This document shows positions 6,576 through 15,555 of a DNA stretch of 18,585 nt, in pieces. The notes beneath the pieces are model-generated. The model ran no database searches. It was not told the DNA's origin and saw only the letters and a list, made by a program, of their open reading frames with translations. Source of the stretch: Opitutaceae bacterium (GTDB taxonomy: Bacteria; Verrucomicrobiota; Verrucomicrobiia; Opitutales; Opitutaceae); NCBI GenBank assembly GCA_020847775.1, contig JADLBI010000302.1, forward strand, positions 1 to 18,585, given 5' to 3'. The number at the start of each line of letters is the position of its first letter. Within the stretch, counting starts at the first letter, position 1. The translations under genes were made by a program, and so were the position numbers.

Positions 6576-7697
6576 ATGCTCAAAAAACTGCTCTTCTCCA
6601 TCGGCGGCTTCACGCTGATCGTGTTGTTTCTCGGCGCCACGAAGGCTTCAAAAATCAAGACGGCGATGTCCGTCACCCATACTCAGCCGCCCGCATCAGT
6701 CACCACCCAGCCCGCGCAAGTCATGAAGTGGCAGCCGACTGCCAGCGCGATCGGCACCCTGAGCCCAATTAAGGGCATTATGGTCAGCGCCGACGCGGAA
6801 GGTGTATTGGTTGATTTCCCGGCGGCCAATGGCGCAACCGTCAAGGAGGGCGACATAATCGCCCGACTCGACACCTCCGTCGAGGAGGCGCAGCTCGCGG
6901 CCGCGCAGGCCCGTAGCCATCTCGCCGCGTTGCAACGCGACCGCGCGAACGATCTGTTGGCCAAGAGCACCATCAGCCAGGCCGATGCCGACACCGCCAC
7001 GGCGCAACTCTTGCAGGCGCAGGCCGAGGTTTCGGCACTGGAGGCGCAGATCGCCAAGAAACAGGTGCGCGCGCCGTTCAGTGGCTATCTCGGCATCCGG
7101 CAAGTTAACATTGGCCAGTTCATCGGCCGTGGGGTGCCACTGGTTTCATTGCAGAAACTCGACGAGTTGTATGTGGATTTCAACGTGCCCCAACGCGCCT
7201 TGCCGCAGCTGGCTCCCGGCCGTGAGGTGAAGGTGCTGGTGGATGCGTTTCCCGAACGGGAGTTTGCCGCCAAACTCACGGCCATTAACGCCGTGGTGGA
7301 CGACCAGACGCGCAACATCGCCGTGCAGGCCACCCTTCAAAATCCACAGGGCGAGCTGCGCCCCGGCATGTTTGTGCAAATCAAGGCATCCTTGGGTGAG
7401 GAGACGCAGATCGTCGCCGTTCCGGCCACCTCCGTGCACTACGCCTCTTATGGGAATTCGGTTTTCATCGTGGAAAAGATCAAGGATCAGGCAGGCCATG
7501 ATTACCTCGGAGTCCGCCAATCCTTCGTTACCCTTGGGCCGACCCGCGGGGATTTTGTGGGCGTCACCTCCGGATTGAAGGAAGGGGAGGTCGTCGTGAC
7601 CTCGGGTGTCTTCAAACTCCGCAACGGCCAAGCCGTGCAAATAAACGAGAACATCAAGCTGCCCAGTTCGTCCACGCCGCAGCCGGCCAATACCTGA
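6576..7697 (+). CDS. RND efflux periplasmic adaptor (HlyD/MexH-like membrane fusion protein)
   Basis: A 373-residue adaptor linking an inner-membrane RND pump to an outer-membrane channel. The N-terminus has a basic start (MLKK) and a single hydrophobic helix (about 5-22) without a lipobox cysteine, so it is probably membrane-anchored or secreted, not a lipoprotein. The two halves of the lipoyl domain are at about 68-105 ('VSADAEGVLVDFPAANGATV', 'KEGDIIARLD') and 163-195 ('QVRAPFSGYLGIRQVNIGQF'). An alanine/glutamine-rich alpha-hairpin (102-162) lies between them. A beta-barrel covers about 197-275, with 'LRPGMFVQIKASLGE' (261-275), and a membrane-proximal domain follows to about 355. Its place between marR and the RND pump gene supports a tripartite efflux role. 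Substrates cannot be told from sequence. Confidence 0.93.
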   Translation: MLKKLLFSIGGFTLIVLFLGATKASKIKTAMSVTHTQPPASVTTQPAQVMKWQPTASAIGTLSPIKGIMVSADAEGVLVDFPAANGATVKEGDIIARLDTSVEEAQLAAAQARSHLAALQRDRANDLLAKSTISQADADTATAQLLQAQAEVSALEAQIAKKQVRAPFSGYLGIRQVNIGQFIGRGVPLVSLQKLDELYVDFNVPQRALPQLAPGREVKVLVDAFPEREFAAKLTAINAVVDDQTRNIAVQATLQNPQGELRPGMFVQIKASLGEETQIVAVPATSVHYASYGNSVFIVEKIKDQAGHDYLGVRQSFVTLGPTRGDFVGVTSGLKEGEVVVTSGVFKLRNGQAVQINENIKLPSSSTPQPANT

Positions 7698-7733
7698 TCG
7701 CGCCTCACGCCTTAACGCCTAATTCCAACGCAC

Positions 7734-10700
7734 ATGGCTAACAAGCGGTTTACCGACCTTTTCGTCCGCAAGCCGGTCGTATCGGTGGTCTTGAGCATCG
7801 TCATTTTGGTGCTCGGCCTCATCAGTTACTTCCAGCTCAATACGCGGCAATACCCCCGTAGCGACAGCGCGGTGGTCAATGTCACCACGGTCTATTTTGG
7901 CGCGAGCGCCGACACCGTGCGCGGTTATATTACCACGCAACTCGAACGCGTCATCGCCAGCGCCGACGGCATCGATTACATCGAGTCCACCAGCAGCGCC
8001 GGCATGAGCCAGATCAAAGTCTACCTACGGCTCAACTACGACACCAACGCCGCCCTGGCGCAGATCAGCGCGAAGATCGACCAAGTCGCCAACCAGTTGC
8101 CGCCGGAGTCCGAGACGCCCACGATCGAGGTTGAGACAGCCGACAGCCAGTTCGCCTCGATGTATCTGAGCTTTTATTCGGATACACTGAGCCAGAACCA
8201 GATCACCGATTACCTGAATCGCATGGTCCAGCCGCGTTTGTCCGCGGTGGCCGGTGTGCAGAAGGCCGATGTGCTGGGCGGGCGCGTGTTCGCCATGCGC
8301 ATCTGGTTGCAACCCGACAAGCTCGCCGCGCACGGCATCAGCCCGGCGGAGGTGCGCAATGCCCTCGCGACCAACAACGCGCTCGCCGCGGTCGGGGCGA
8401 CCAAGGGCACGATGCTCAGTGTCAGCCTCGTGGCCGACACCGATCTCAAGAACGTTGATGAATTCAAACACATGGTCGTCGCCAATCGCGACGGCACCTT
8501 GATTCGCTTGCAGGACGTTGCGCAGGTCGTGCTCGGGGCGGAGAGCTACGACGAGGAAGTGCGCTTCGGCGGCGAAACCGCGACCTTCATGGGCATCTGG
8601 GTGCTGCCGACCGATAGCACCATCGAGGTGATCAAACGCGTGCGCGATGTTTTGCCAGAGATCGAGCGCGATCTGCCAGTCGGCTTGAAAATGGGCATTG
8701 GCTATGACGGCTCGAAATACATCGACGACGCGCTCAAAGAAATCGTCACCACCTTGAGCGAGACGCTCCTGATCGTGGCGATTGTGATTTTCCTTTTCCT
8801 CGGTTCGTTCCGCTCCGTGCTCATCCCGATCGTGGCGATGCCGCTGTCGCTCATCGGCGCGCTGTTCATCATGCTGGTGATGGGGTTCACGCTCAACTTG
8901 CTGACCCTGCTCGCGATCGTGCTCGCGGTCGGTATCGTGGTGGACGACGCGATCGTGGTGGTCGAAAATATCGAACGTCACATTCGCGAGGGCCGCTCCA
9001 AAATCGACGCCGCCATCCTCGGCGCGCGCGAACTCGTGAGCCCGGTCATCTCCATGACGATCACGCTCGCCGCGGTCTATGCGCCGATCGGTTTCCAGGG
9101 CGGCCTCACCGGCGCGCTCTTCCGTGAATTCGCCTTCACTCTCGCCGGCGCGGTCGTGGTCTCCGGTTTCGTCGCGCTAACCCTCTCGCCAATGATGAGC
9201 GCTTATCTGCTCAAGGACGCCGCGGACGAGGAAAAGGGGTTCACGGGCTGGACGAACCATCTGTTTGATAAATTGCGCGTGCGCTATGATCATGTGGTCG
9301 GCCTGATCATCAGCACCCGGGAGGATCGCCGCATGTCATGGCCGCTGCTACTCGTGGCCTCGGTGCTGTGGATCCCATTCTGGATCATGGCCGTGCTCGT
9401 CGCGTCGCTGATTTTCGGCAAGGCGGTTTTCAGTGCCTCCGTCATCGGAGGCATCGCGGTGGCCATGCTCGCCATCTTCCTGTTGGGCGCGGCATTCACG
9501 CTGATGTTCGAGTTCCTGCTTGGCCGCCGTTTCCCGGTGCTGCCCTACGTGCTGTCAGGCGCGACCATGCTTGTGCTGCTGCTGCTGCCGTTCACCAATC
9601 CGATGTTCATTCAGGAGGAACTCGCGCCGAAGGAGGACCAGGGCATCGTGTTTAGCATTCTGCTGCCCTCGCCGACCGCGACGATCGACCAGAACATGAT
9701 TTACGCGAACGAGATTCAGCGGATTTTCGAATCCGTGCCGGAATACGACTATTCGTTCCAGATCACCGGCGCGACCTTCGGCTTTGCGGGATTGCTGTTG
9801 CAACCATGGTCGGAGCGCGAACGCACGGCCACGCAGATTGAACAGTCTCTGCAGGGGCCCGCCGCGGCTGTGCCCGGCATCAACCTGATTGTGACGACAC
9901 CCGATCCGCTGCCCTCGGGCGGTTCGATGCCGATCGAGTTTGTGATTCGCTCGACCGCAGACCATTCGGAGATCGAGGAATTCGCCAACCAACTGGTGCT
10001 TTACGCCAACACCGAAGCTAACGCGGGTGGCGGCATGCCGACGTTCTTCTTCGCCGACAGCGACCTCAAATACGACTTGCCGCAGGTGGAAATCGTGATC
10101 GACAAGGACAAGGTCGCAGTGATGGGGCTCAGCCTTACCGAGGTCGCCAGCGACCTCGGCTCGATGCTCGGCGGCGGCTACGTCAACCGCTTCCTCAACG
10201 ACGGCCGCAGCTACCGCGTCATCCCGCAGGTCGAGCGCGGCGAGCGCCTCAACGCCGCCCAGCTGCTCGACTACCACATTCGCGGCCCGCAGGGGCGGCT
10301 CATCCCGCTCTCCACCGTGGCCACGCTCAAGGAGACGGTGCAGCCGCGCACCTTGAACCGCTTTCAGCAACTCAACTCGGTCAAAATCTCGGGCGTTGGT
10401 CCGGATGTGGATGCGGCGTTGAAGAAACTCGAAGCCAAGGCGCGCGAGATTCTGCCGGCCGGATACTCCATCGACTACGCCGGCGGCTCGCGCCAATTGC
10501 GGCATGAGGGCGATGCGCTGTGGCAAGCTTTTGCGCTCGCGGGCATATTGATCTTCCTTGTGCTCTCCGCGCAGTTTAACAGCTTCCGCGACCCGTTCAT
10601 CATCATCCTGGGCTCTGTGCCGCTGGCGATTGTCGGCGCGATGCTGCCGATCTTCCTCGGGGCGACCACACTCAACATCTATTCGCAAATCGGTCTGATC

Positions 10701-11048
10701 ACCCTCGTCGGTTTGATTTCCAAGAACGGCATTTTGATCGTCGAGTTCGCGAATACGCTGCAAGAGCAGGGGCTCGCCAAGCTGGATGCCATCCGGCAGG
10801 CGGCGGCCACACGCTTGCGCCCGGTGCTCATGACCTCGGCGGCCACGGTGTTCGGCCACATCATGCTGATTTTCGTCTCCGGCCCCGGCGCCGCGGCCCG
10901 CAACAGCATCGGCTACGTGCTGGTAATCGGCATGGCGGTGGGCTCGTTCTTCACCCTGTTTGTCGTCCCGGCCTACTATGTGCTGCTGGCCCGCGATCAT
11001 TCGCGCGATCGCCGCGTGGAACCCTCGGCCGACCTTGTTGCCGGATAA
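7734..11048 (+). CDS. RND multidrug efflux transporter (AcrB/MexI-like) with extra membrane helices
   Basis: A 1104-residue proton-driven RND pump. The start 'FTDLFVRKPVVSVVLSIVIL' and 'RQYPRSDSAVVNVTT' resemble MexI-type pumps. The proton relay is intact: Asp404-Asp405 in 'GIVVDDAIVVVENIER' (TM4) and Lys997 in 'GLISKNGILIVEFA' (TM10). Large periplasmic loops lie at about 33-335 and 625-925. Family members are usually about 1020-1060 residues. The excess lies at about 535-621, where TM7 is normally preceded by a short linker. Here three hydrophobic stretches occur (about 535-561, 565-597 and 602-621) before 'EELAPKEDQG', which resembles the 'PxEDQG' that follows TM7. Two extra helices would preserve topology. 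The gene starts 36 bases after the adaptor stop and ends 16 bases before the outer-membrane factor gene. Substrates are unknown. Confidence 0.96.
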   Translation: MANKRFTDLFVRKPVVSVVLSIVILVLGLISYFQLNTRQYPRSDSAVVNVTTVYFGASADTVRGYITTQLERVIASADGIDYIESTSSAGMSQIKVYLRLNYDTNAALAQISAKIDQVANQLPPESETPTIEVETADSQFASMYLSFYSDTLSQNQITDYLNRMVQPRLSAVAGVQKADVLGGRVFAMRIWLQPDKLAAHGISPAEVRNALATNNALAAVGATKGTMLSVSLVADTDLKNVDEFKHMVVANRDGTLIRLQDVAQVVLGAESYDEEVRFGGETATFMGIWVLPTDSTIEVIKRVRDVLPEIERDLPVGLKMGIGYDGSKYIDDALKEIVTTLSETLLIVAIVIFLFLGSFRSVLIPIVAMPLSLIGALFIMLVMGFTLNLLTLLAIVLAVGIVVDDAIVVVENIERHIREGRSKIDAAILGARELVSPVISMTITLAAVYAPIGFQGGLTGALFREFAFTLAGAVVVSGFVALTLSPMMSAYLLKDAADEEKGFTGWTNHLFDKLRVRYDHVVGLIISTREDRRMSWPLLLVASVLWIPFWIMAVLVASLIFGKAVFSASVIGGIAVAMLAIFLLGAAFTLMFEFLLGRRFPVLPYVLSGATMLVLLLLPFTNPMFIQEELAPKEDQGIVFSILLPSPTATIDQNMIYANEIQRIFESVPEYDYSFQITGATFGFAGLLLQPWSERERTATQIEQSLQGPAAAVPGINLIVTTPDPLPSGGSMPIEFVIRSTADHSEIEEFANQLVLYANTEANAGGGMPTFFFADSDLKYDLPQVEIVIDKDKVAVMGLSLTEVASDLGSMLGGGYVNRFLNDGRSYRVIPQVERGERLNAAQLLDYHIRGPQGRLIPLSTVATLKETVQPRTLNRFQQLNSVKISGVGPDVDAALKKLEAKAREILPAGYSIDYAGGSRQLRHEGDALWQAFALAGILIFLVLSAQFNSFRDPFIIILGSVPLAIVGAMLPIFLGATTLNIYSQIGLITLVGLISKNGILIVEFANTLQEQGLAKLDAIRQAAATRLRPVLMTSAATVFGHIMLIFVSGPGAAARNSIGYVLVIGMAVGSFFTLFVVPAYYVLLARDHSRDRRVEPSADLVAG

Positions 11049-11064
11049 TTCAACCGCTTCGACC

Positions 11065-12429
11065 ATGACCAAATATCGCTCAATCGCCCTGTGGGGCACG
11101 CTGCTCAGCCTCGCTTCAATTTCATTAGGGCAGCCCGCGCCGTTCCAACGCGACGGCCAACCTGATCCGAATTACGTCGTGCCCGAGGAGTTGAGCCTGC
11201 ACTACGCGCTGCTCTTCGCCTTGGACAACAACTACGCCATCCGGCAGGCCAAGGAGCGCATTCGCGAGCAGGACGGGGTGGTAGTCGAGATCCGCGCCAG
11301 TCAGGTGCCCAACGTCGCGGTGACGAGCAGCCTCTCCCGCAACGCCAAGGAAATCTCCCAATCCTTTCCCGCCCAGAACGAGAACTGGGGCGTCGCGGTG
11401 CAGGCCACACAGGTGCTCTACGCCGGTGGGGGAGTCACCGCGGCCACGCGCGGCGCGGCACTCGCGAAGCAGGCCGCCGAGCTCGAACTACAAGGCGTCA
11501 TTAATGAACAGCTCCTTGCCGTGCGCACTTTGTTTTACGGTGTGCTGCTCGCGCAGGAGCAGGTGACGGTGCAGGGGGAGAATATCAAACTACTCGAGGG
11601 CCAACTCAATGACGCGCGAAACCGCTATGAGGCCGGCTCCATCTCCAACTTCGAGGTGCTGCGCGCCCAGGTCGCGCTCGCCAACGGCCAGCCCGATCTC
11701 ATCACCGCGCGCAACAACTACCGCCTCGCCATTGAGGAACTGCGCCAGGTGCTCGGTTTCTCCAATACCGCGGCCGATCAGGCCACGCGCCTGCCGTCGT
11801 TCGTGGGCGATCTCGCTGTCAATGGGCACGATACCATGGAGCTGCGCGACGCTATTGCCGCCGCCCGTGCGAATCGCCCGGAATTGCAGCGTCTCGTGAA
11901 ACTCGAGGCCGCGGGTGAGGAACAGGTGATTACGAGTCGAGCGAGTGCACGTCCCCAAGTCTCCGCCTTTGGTCGCTATGATTGGGCGCGCGGCGGCCCG
12001 GGCAGCGGATGGTCAGACAAGCTCGATGGCTGGACGCTCGGTCTTCAGGCGCAATGGGATGTATTCGACGGTCGCGCTACCGCGGGCCGCGTTGTGCAGG
12101 CCAAGTCCCGCCTTATGCAGACCAAGCTCGCGCTGGAGGAGAGCCAGCTTGCGATCGACGTCGAGGTGCGCCGCGCCCATTCCTCGCTGACCGAGGCATG
12201 GGAGCTGGTCGAAGCCTCCGGCAAAGTCGTCGCCCAGGCTGACGAGGCGCTGCGCTTGGCGAACGTCCGCTACAATGCCGGCACGGCTACCCAACTCGAT
12301 GTGCTCACTAGTCAGGTCGAACTCACCCGCGCCAAGCTTAACCAGCTGCAGGCACTCTACCGCTACAACGTTGCCCTGGCTTCGCTGCGCAAGGCGATAG
12401 GTCAGGCCGATCCCTTGATCGCGGGCTAA
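11065..12429 (+). CDS. TolC-family outer-membrane efflux protein
   Basis: A 454-residue outer-membrane factor completing the tripartite pump. Residues 1-22 form a signal peptide (MTKYR, then 'SIALWGTLLSLASISLG') with no lipobox cysteine. Two structural repeats are visible. The first includes 'RNRYEAGSISNFEVLRAQVA' and ends 'LAIEELRQVLG'. The second includes 'NVRYNAGTATQLDVLTSQVE' and ends 'NVALASLRKAIG'. The 'RY-AG' plus 'D/EVL-Q' pattern is the hallmark of the OEP domain (PF02321). The ATG at 11065 is chosen over an in-frame start at 10960, which would overlap the pump gene and place 35 residues ahead of the signal peptide. Spacing of 16 bases from the pump gene indicates one operon. Confidence 0.93.
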   Translation: MTKYRSIALWGTLLSLASISLGQPAPFQRDGQPDPNYVVPEELSLHYALLFALDNNYAIRQAKERIREQDGVVVEIRASQVPNVAVTSSLSRNAKEISQSFPAQNENWGVAVQATQVLYAGGGVTAATRGAALAKQAAELELQGVINEQLLAVRTLFYGVLLAQEQVTVQGENIKLLEGQLNDARNRYEAGSISNFEVLRAQVALANGQPDLITARNNYRLAIEELRQVLGFSNTAADQATRLPSFVGDLAVNGHDTMELRDAIAAARANRPELQRLVKLEAAGEEQVITSRASARPQVSAFGRYDWARGGPGSGWSDKLDGWTLGLQAQWDVFDGRATAGRVVQAKSRLMQTKLALEESQLAIDVEVRRAHSSLTEAWELVEASGKVVAQADEALRLANVRYNAGTATQLDVLTSQVELTRAKLNQLQALYRYNVALASLRKAIGQADPLIAG

Positions 12430-12484
12430 CTCGCGCGACGCCGCGAGAAATTATTCGGACATCGCAACTCTCCGCAAATTGCGG
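12430..12484. other. Two small palindromes in the gap between the outer-membrane factor and AsmA-like genes
   Basis: CTCGCG (12430-12435) and CGCGAG (12442-12447) can form a six-pair stem directly after the stop codon, followed by the AT-rich AAATTATT. Further on, CCGCAA-A-TTGCGG (12472-12484) is a perfect 13-base palindrome 16 bases before the next start codon. The first could be a weak terminator and the second a protein-binding site or leader hairpin; neither has support beyond symmetry. Confidence 0.3.
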
Positions 12485-12500
12485 TGTCATTTCCGCGACC

Positions 12501-15500
12501 ATGAATGCCCCGTGGAAAAAATGCCTGCTGGCGGTCCTGTGCTTGGTGCTGATCGGCATCGGCTCGCTTTGTTTGGCCCCGGTGCAGACCTGGCTGGCAC
12601 GTCGGGTCCTCGCGGCCCTTCCCGAATATCAGGCGGAGCTGCAAAGCGTGCGGATCGGGTGGGGTGGAGCGGAGGTGCGCGGTTGGCGCGCCACCTACGA
12701 TGGCGCGGTGTTTATTCTACCCGCGCTTGAGGTCGATCTGCCCGTGCTGCCCGCCGCGTGGAGTGGTCGCCTCGGCATTACACGCCTGGTGGCGCACGGG
12801 TGGACGCTGGATTTGACGCAATACGCCGCGGTGCGTGAAACCGCCCGCGGTTTCCAACCCAGCCCGGAGTTTGCCCTGCTCGCTTCCGCCCACGCGCAGT
12901 CTTCCGGCATGGAATTGAAAGCGCTTTTTCAAGGGGTTTTCTCCCGTCTCAGCTTGCCCATTGATCTAACCTTGGATGGCGCGGTGTTGGATGGCATCGT
13001 GATTCTGCCGGGTCGCCCAGGCGAGCCCCCCCTGAAACTGAAGGTTGGCGTGGTGGGAGGTGGCCTGCGGGCTGGTTCCGAGAGTAATTTCATCCTGACC
13101 GCGCGCACCGAGATTCCCGGTGAGACTTCGCCGGTCAGCTTACTGGAGGTGAGTGGCGGCCTGCGCGCGGTGATGGATTCGCCGCGCACGTTTGCGAAAC
13201 TGGCGCTCGCCCTGAACGCGCAAGCTTCCGGCCCGGCCTTTCCGCAGGGCGTGCAGTTGAGCGCCGATCTTTCGGCCGCGCGGGTGAGCGGTGGCGAAAA
13301 CTACGCGCTTACTTTGCAGTCCGTCGGCAAACGGTTGCTGGATGCGCAAGCCAACTTTCCCACCAACAGTGCCCGGCTCGGCGGGGTGTGGCGGCTCGAT
13401 ATGCGTGATACCGATGTTGCGCCGTTTACGCTCGGGCGTTCACTCCCGGCGTTCGAAGCGGTGGGCGCGGGCATGTTTGAAACGGATCCCGCCTTTGCCG
13501 AAATCCACGCCGCCGGCCGAATCAAGTCCACGGTGAGCCGTTTGGAAACGTTGATTCCCGGCTGGAGTGATATGAGTGCGGTCACGGTTTATAGTGATTT
13601 CGATCTCACCCAGCGGGACCGCGCGACACGGGTCGAGAAGTTGGAGCTCGAACTCGCGCAAACCGTCCCGGTGCTGAGTGTCCGTGCCTTGCAGTCGTTT
13701 GCTTTCGATGCCGCGACCGGCCGCTTGAAAGTGGCGGACCCGCAGGGCGAGTTGCTCGCCGTTGGGTTGACTGGCGTGCCGTTGGCTTGGATTCAGCCCG
13801 CGCTGGACGGGCTGGATTTGAACGGCAGTGGCTTGAATGGACAGGTAGTGGTCGCGGCGCGGGACGGTGGCATGGCATTGCGCACAATCTCGCCGCTGCG
13901 GGTCGCAGGTTGGCAGGTGACGCTGGACTCCCAACCCCTGCTCGCGTCGGCGGATATTTCCGCCGAACTCGCCGCAGATTATAATCCGCAGGGCTGGCAG
14001 GCGACGGTGGAACATTTCGAGTTGTCGAGTCGCGGTGAATCCATCGTCGCGGCTCAGTTGCGCTTGGGCGGCACACCCGCGGATGGTCAGGCAATGAAAG
14101 CCGCCGGGCGGGTGAAACTGAATCTAGTGGCGCTGGGCCAGCAACCACTGGCTGCTGGCATGCTCGCTTTGACCGGTGGCGCGGTGGCGACTGAGTTCTC
14201 CGCCGTCTTGGGCAATACCCAAGAACTGCGGGCGGATGTGCAGGCGAGTGGTTTGATCACGCCAGCGGAGACGTTGCCCGCCATCACCTCGACGCTGCGG
14301 GCCTCCCGCGATGCCACCGGCAAGATCACATTTGAACTGCCGCTGACTGTGGCTGTGGCGAATCCGCATCGGGTTTCCGATCTCGCCCTTGCTGGAACCC
14401 TAGAATTCACCGAGGCCGGACGCCAGTTCAACGCCCGGCTCGGCGGCGGGCAGGTTTACGTGGAAGACATGCAGTTGCTGGCCGTGGCGCTGTCGGCGAC
14501 TCCCGCGGCTGCGCCCACGACGACCTCGGATGGCGGGGATTCCGCGCCGTTTTGGCAGGGCTGGACCGGCGAAGTGGCGCTCGATTTGAAATCCCTTTTC
14601 TATACGCCGCAGTTTGAATTGCGCGATGTCGGCGGCACGGTGCGATTGGAGGCTGGCGAACTAAAGCTCGACGGCATCAAGGCTGGCGCCGGTGAATCAG
14701 GCACGCTTGGTCTACAGGGCGCGGTGAATTTCAATTCACGCCAGCGCCAGCCCTACGATCTACAGGCTGAGCTTAAACTTAAGGACTTCGATTCCGGACC
14801 GATATTCCGCGCGCTTGATCAGACACGCGCCCCCCAGATCGAGGGGCGTTTTGATTTGGATTCAAAACTCGTCGGGCATGGCCGCAATCCGATCGATCTG
14901 CTCGGTCAGACGAGGGGCGACGCCAAGCTGTCGAGCTCGGGCGGCGTATTTCGTTTGTTGTCCGCGGACGTGTCGGCGAAAGTGGAGCAAGCCGGTAGGA
15001 TCGCAGCCGTCGGCGCGTTTCTCGGCAACGTGGCGAGCGCGTTTGGCAAAGGTGGCAAAGATGCCGAGAGTTTTGCCAACAAGGCGCAAGCGGTCAGTGA
15101 GTTTTCCAGGCAGCTCACGGCGATCGCCTACGATCAGTTGACGGTTTCGATCGCGCGCGATGACACCCTGGCCACGACCTTGCGCGATTTTTCGCTCATC
15201 GCGCCAGAGATGCGGCTCTCTGGTCAGGGCTCGCTCACGGCCGTCACAGACACGGATTGGTTGGAACAGCCGTTTGCGCTAGAGTTACAGCTCAAAGCCC
15301 GCGGGCGCACCGGTCGCGCCCTGCAATATCTGCATGTGCTCGCGGCCGAGCCCGATGCTTTGGGCTATGCCGCCTGTATGTTGCCGTTGCGGGTGGGCGG
15401 CACTTTGCTCCGGCCCGACACGTCGGCGCTCCAAAGTGCGCTCATCAACCTCGCCGTCGAACAAAGCGGCGCGGGCGATTTGCTGAATCGTCTGCTCGGC

Positions 15501-15506
15501 AAATAA
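12501..15506 (+). CDS. Large AsmA-like envelope protein
   Basis: A 1001-residue protein with a basic N-terminus (MNAPWKK), a single signal-anchor helix at about 8-26, and a long, beta-rich periplasmic portion. The repetitive 'L-x-G-x-L-x-V-x-D' type strands match the AsmA/YhdP/TamB-like superfamily of bridge-like proteins that span the periplasm and are tied to phospholipid transfer and outer-membrane homeostasis. The clearest region is C-terminal (about 783-840): 'GRFDLDSKLVGHGRNPIDLL' followed by 'GDAKLSSSGGVFRLL', as in AsmA C-terminal domains. The start follows the outer-membrane factor stop by 71 bases, so it may share the efflux transcript. Function in this organism is inferred from the fold pattern only; assignment to a particular AsmA subfamily is not possible by eye. 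Confidence 0.7.
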   Translation: MNAPWKKCLLAVLCLVLIGIGSLCLAPVQTWLARRVLAALPEYQAELQSVRIGWGGAEVRGWRATYDGAVFILPALEVDLPVLPAAWSGRLGITRLVAHGWTLDLTQYAAVRETARGFQPSPEFALLASAHAQSSGMELKALFQGVFSRLSLPIDLTLDGAVLDGIVILPGRPGEPPLKLKVGVVGGGLRAGSESNFILTARTEIPGETSPVSLLEVSGGLRAVMDSPRTFAKLALALNAQASGPAFPQGVQLSADLSAARVSGGENYALTLQSVGKRLLDAQANFPTNSARLGGVWRLDMRDTDVAPFTLGRSLPAFEAVGAGMFETDPAFAEIHAAGRIKSTVSRLETLIPGWSDMSAVTVYSDFDLTQRDRATRVEKLELELAQTVPVLSVRALQSFAFDAATGRLKVADPQGELLAVGLTGVPLAWIQPALDGLDLNGSGLNGQVVVAARDGGMALRTISPLRVAGWQVTLDSQPLLASADISAELAADYNPQGWQATVEHFELSSRGESIVAAQLRLGGTPADGQAMKAAGRVKLNLVALGQQPLAAGMLALTGGAVATEFSAVLGNTQELRADVQASGLITPAETLPAITSTLRASRDATGKITFELPLTVAVANPHRVSDLALAGTLEFTEAGRQFNARLGGGQVYVEDMQLLAVALSATPAAAPTTTSDGGDSAPFWQGWTGEVALDLKSLFYTPQFELRDVGGTVRLEAGELKLDGIKAGAGESGTLGLQGAVNFNSRQRQPYDLQAELKLKDFDSGPIFRALDQTRAPQIEGRFDLDSKLVGHGRNPIDLLGQTRGDAKLSSSGGVFRLLSADVSAKVEQAGRIAAVGAFLGNVASAFGKGGKDAESFANKAQAVSEFSRQLTAIAYDQLTVSIARDDTLATTLRDFSLIAPEMRLSGQGSLTAVTDTDWLEQPFALELQLKARGRTGRALQYLHVLAAEPDALGYAACMLPLRVGGTLLRPDTSALQSALINLAVEQSGAGDLLNRLLGK

Positions 15507-15555
15507 GCCGCACAGAAGGCCTTGTCGCCGGTCGTTTCTGTCGCATAGTAGCCGT

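Noticed and set aside
8025..8981. 318-codon minus-strand frame opposite the pump's first half
   Set aside because: Histidine/aspartate-rich translation typical of the antisense of hydrophobic codons; overlaps an unambiguous gene.
10960..11064. 35-codon upstream extension of the outer-membrane factor
   Set aside because: It overlaps the pump gene and would bury the signal peptide; the ATG at 11065 begins a normal signal sequence.
9555..11099. 514-codon open frame on the minus strand opposite the RND pump
   Set aside because: The pump's proton-relay lysine and TM segments are encoded on the plus strand here. The antisense product is rich in R, H and Q with no domain pattern.
15513..15545. ACAGAA and TTCTGT inverted repeat between the AsmA-like and ATPase genes
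   Set aside because: Six-base arms with an 18-base loop and no U-tract; this is expected by chance.
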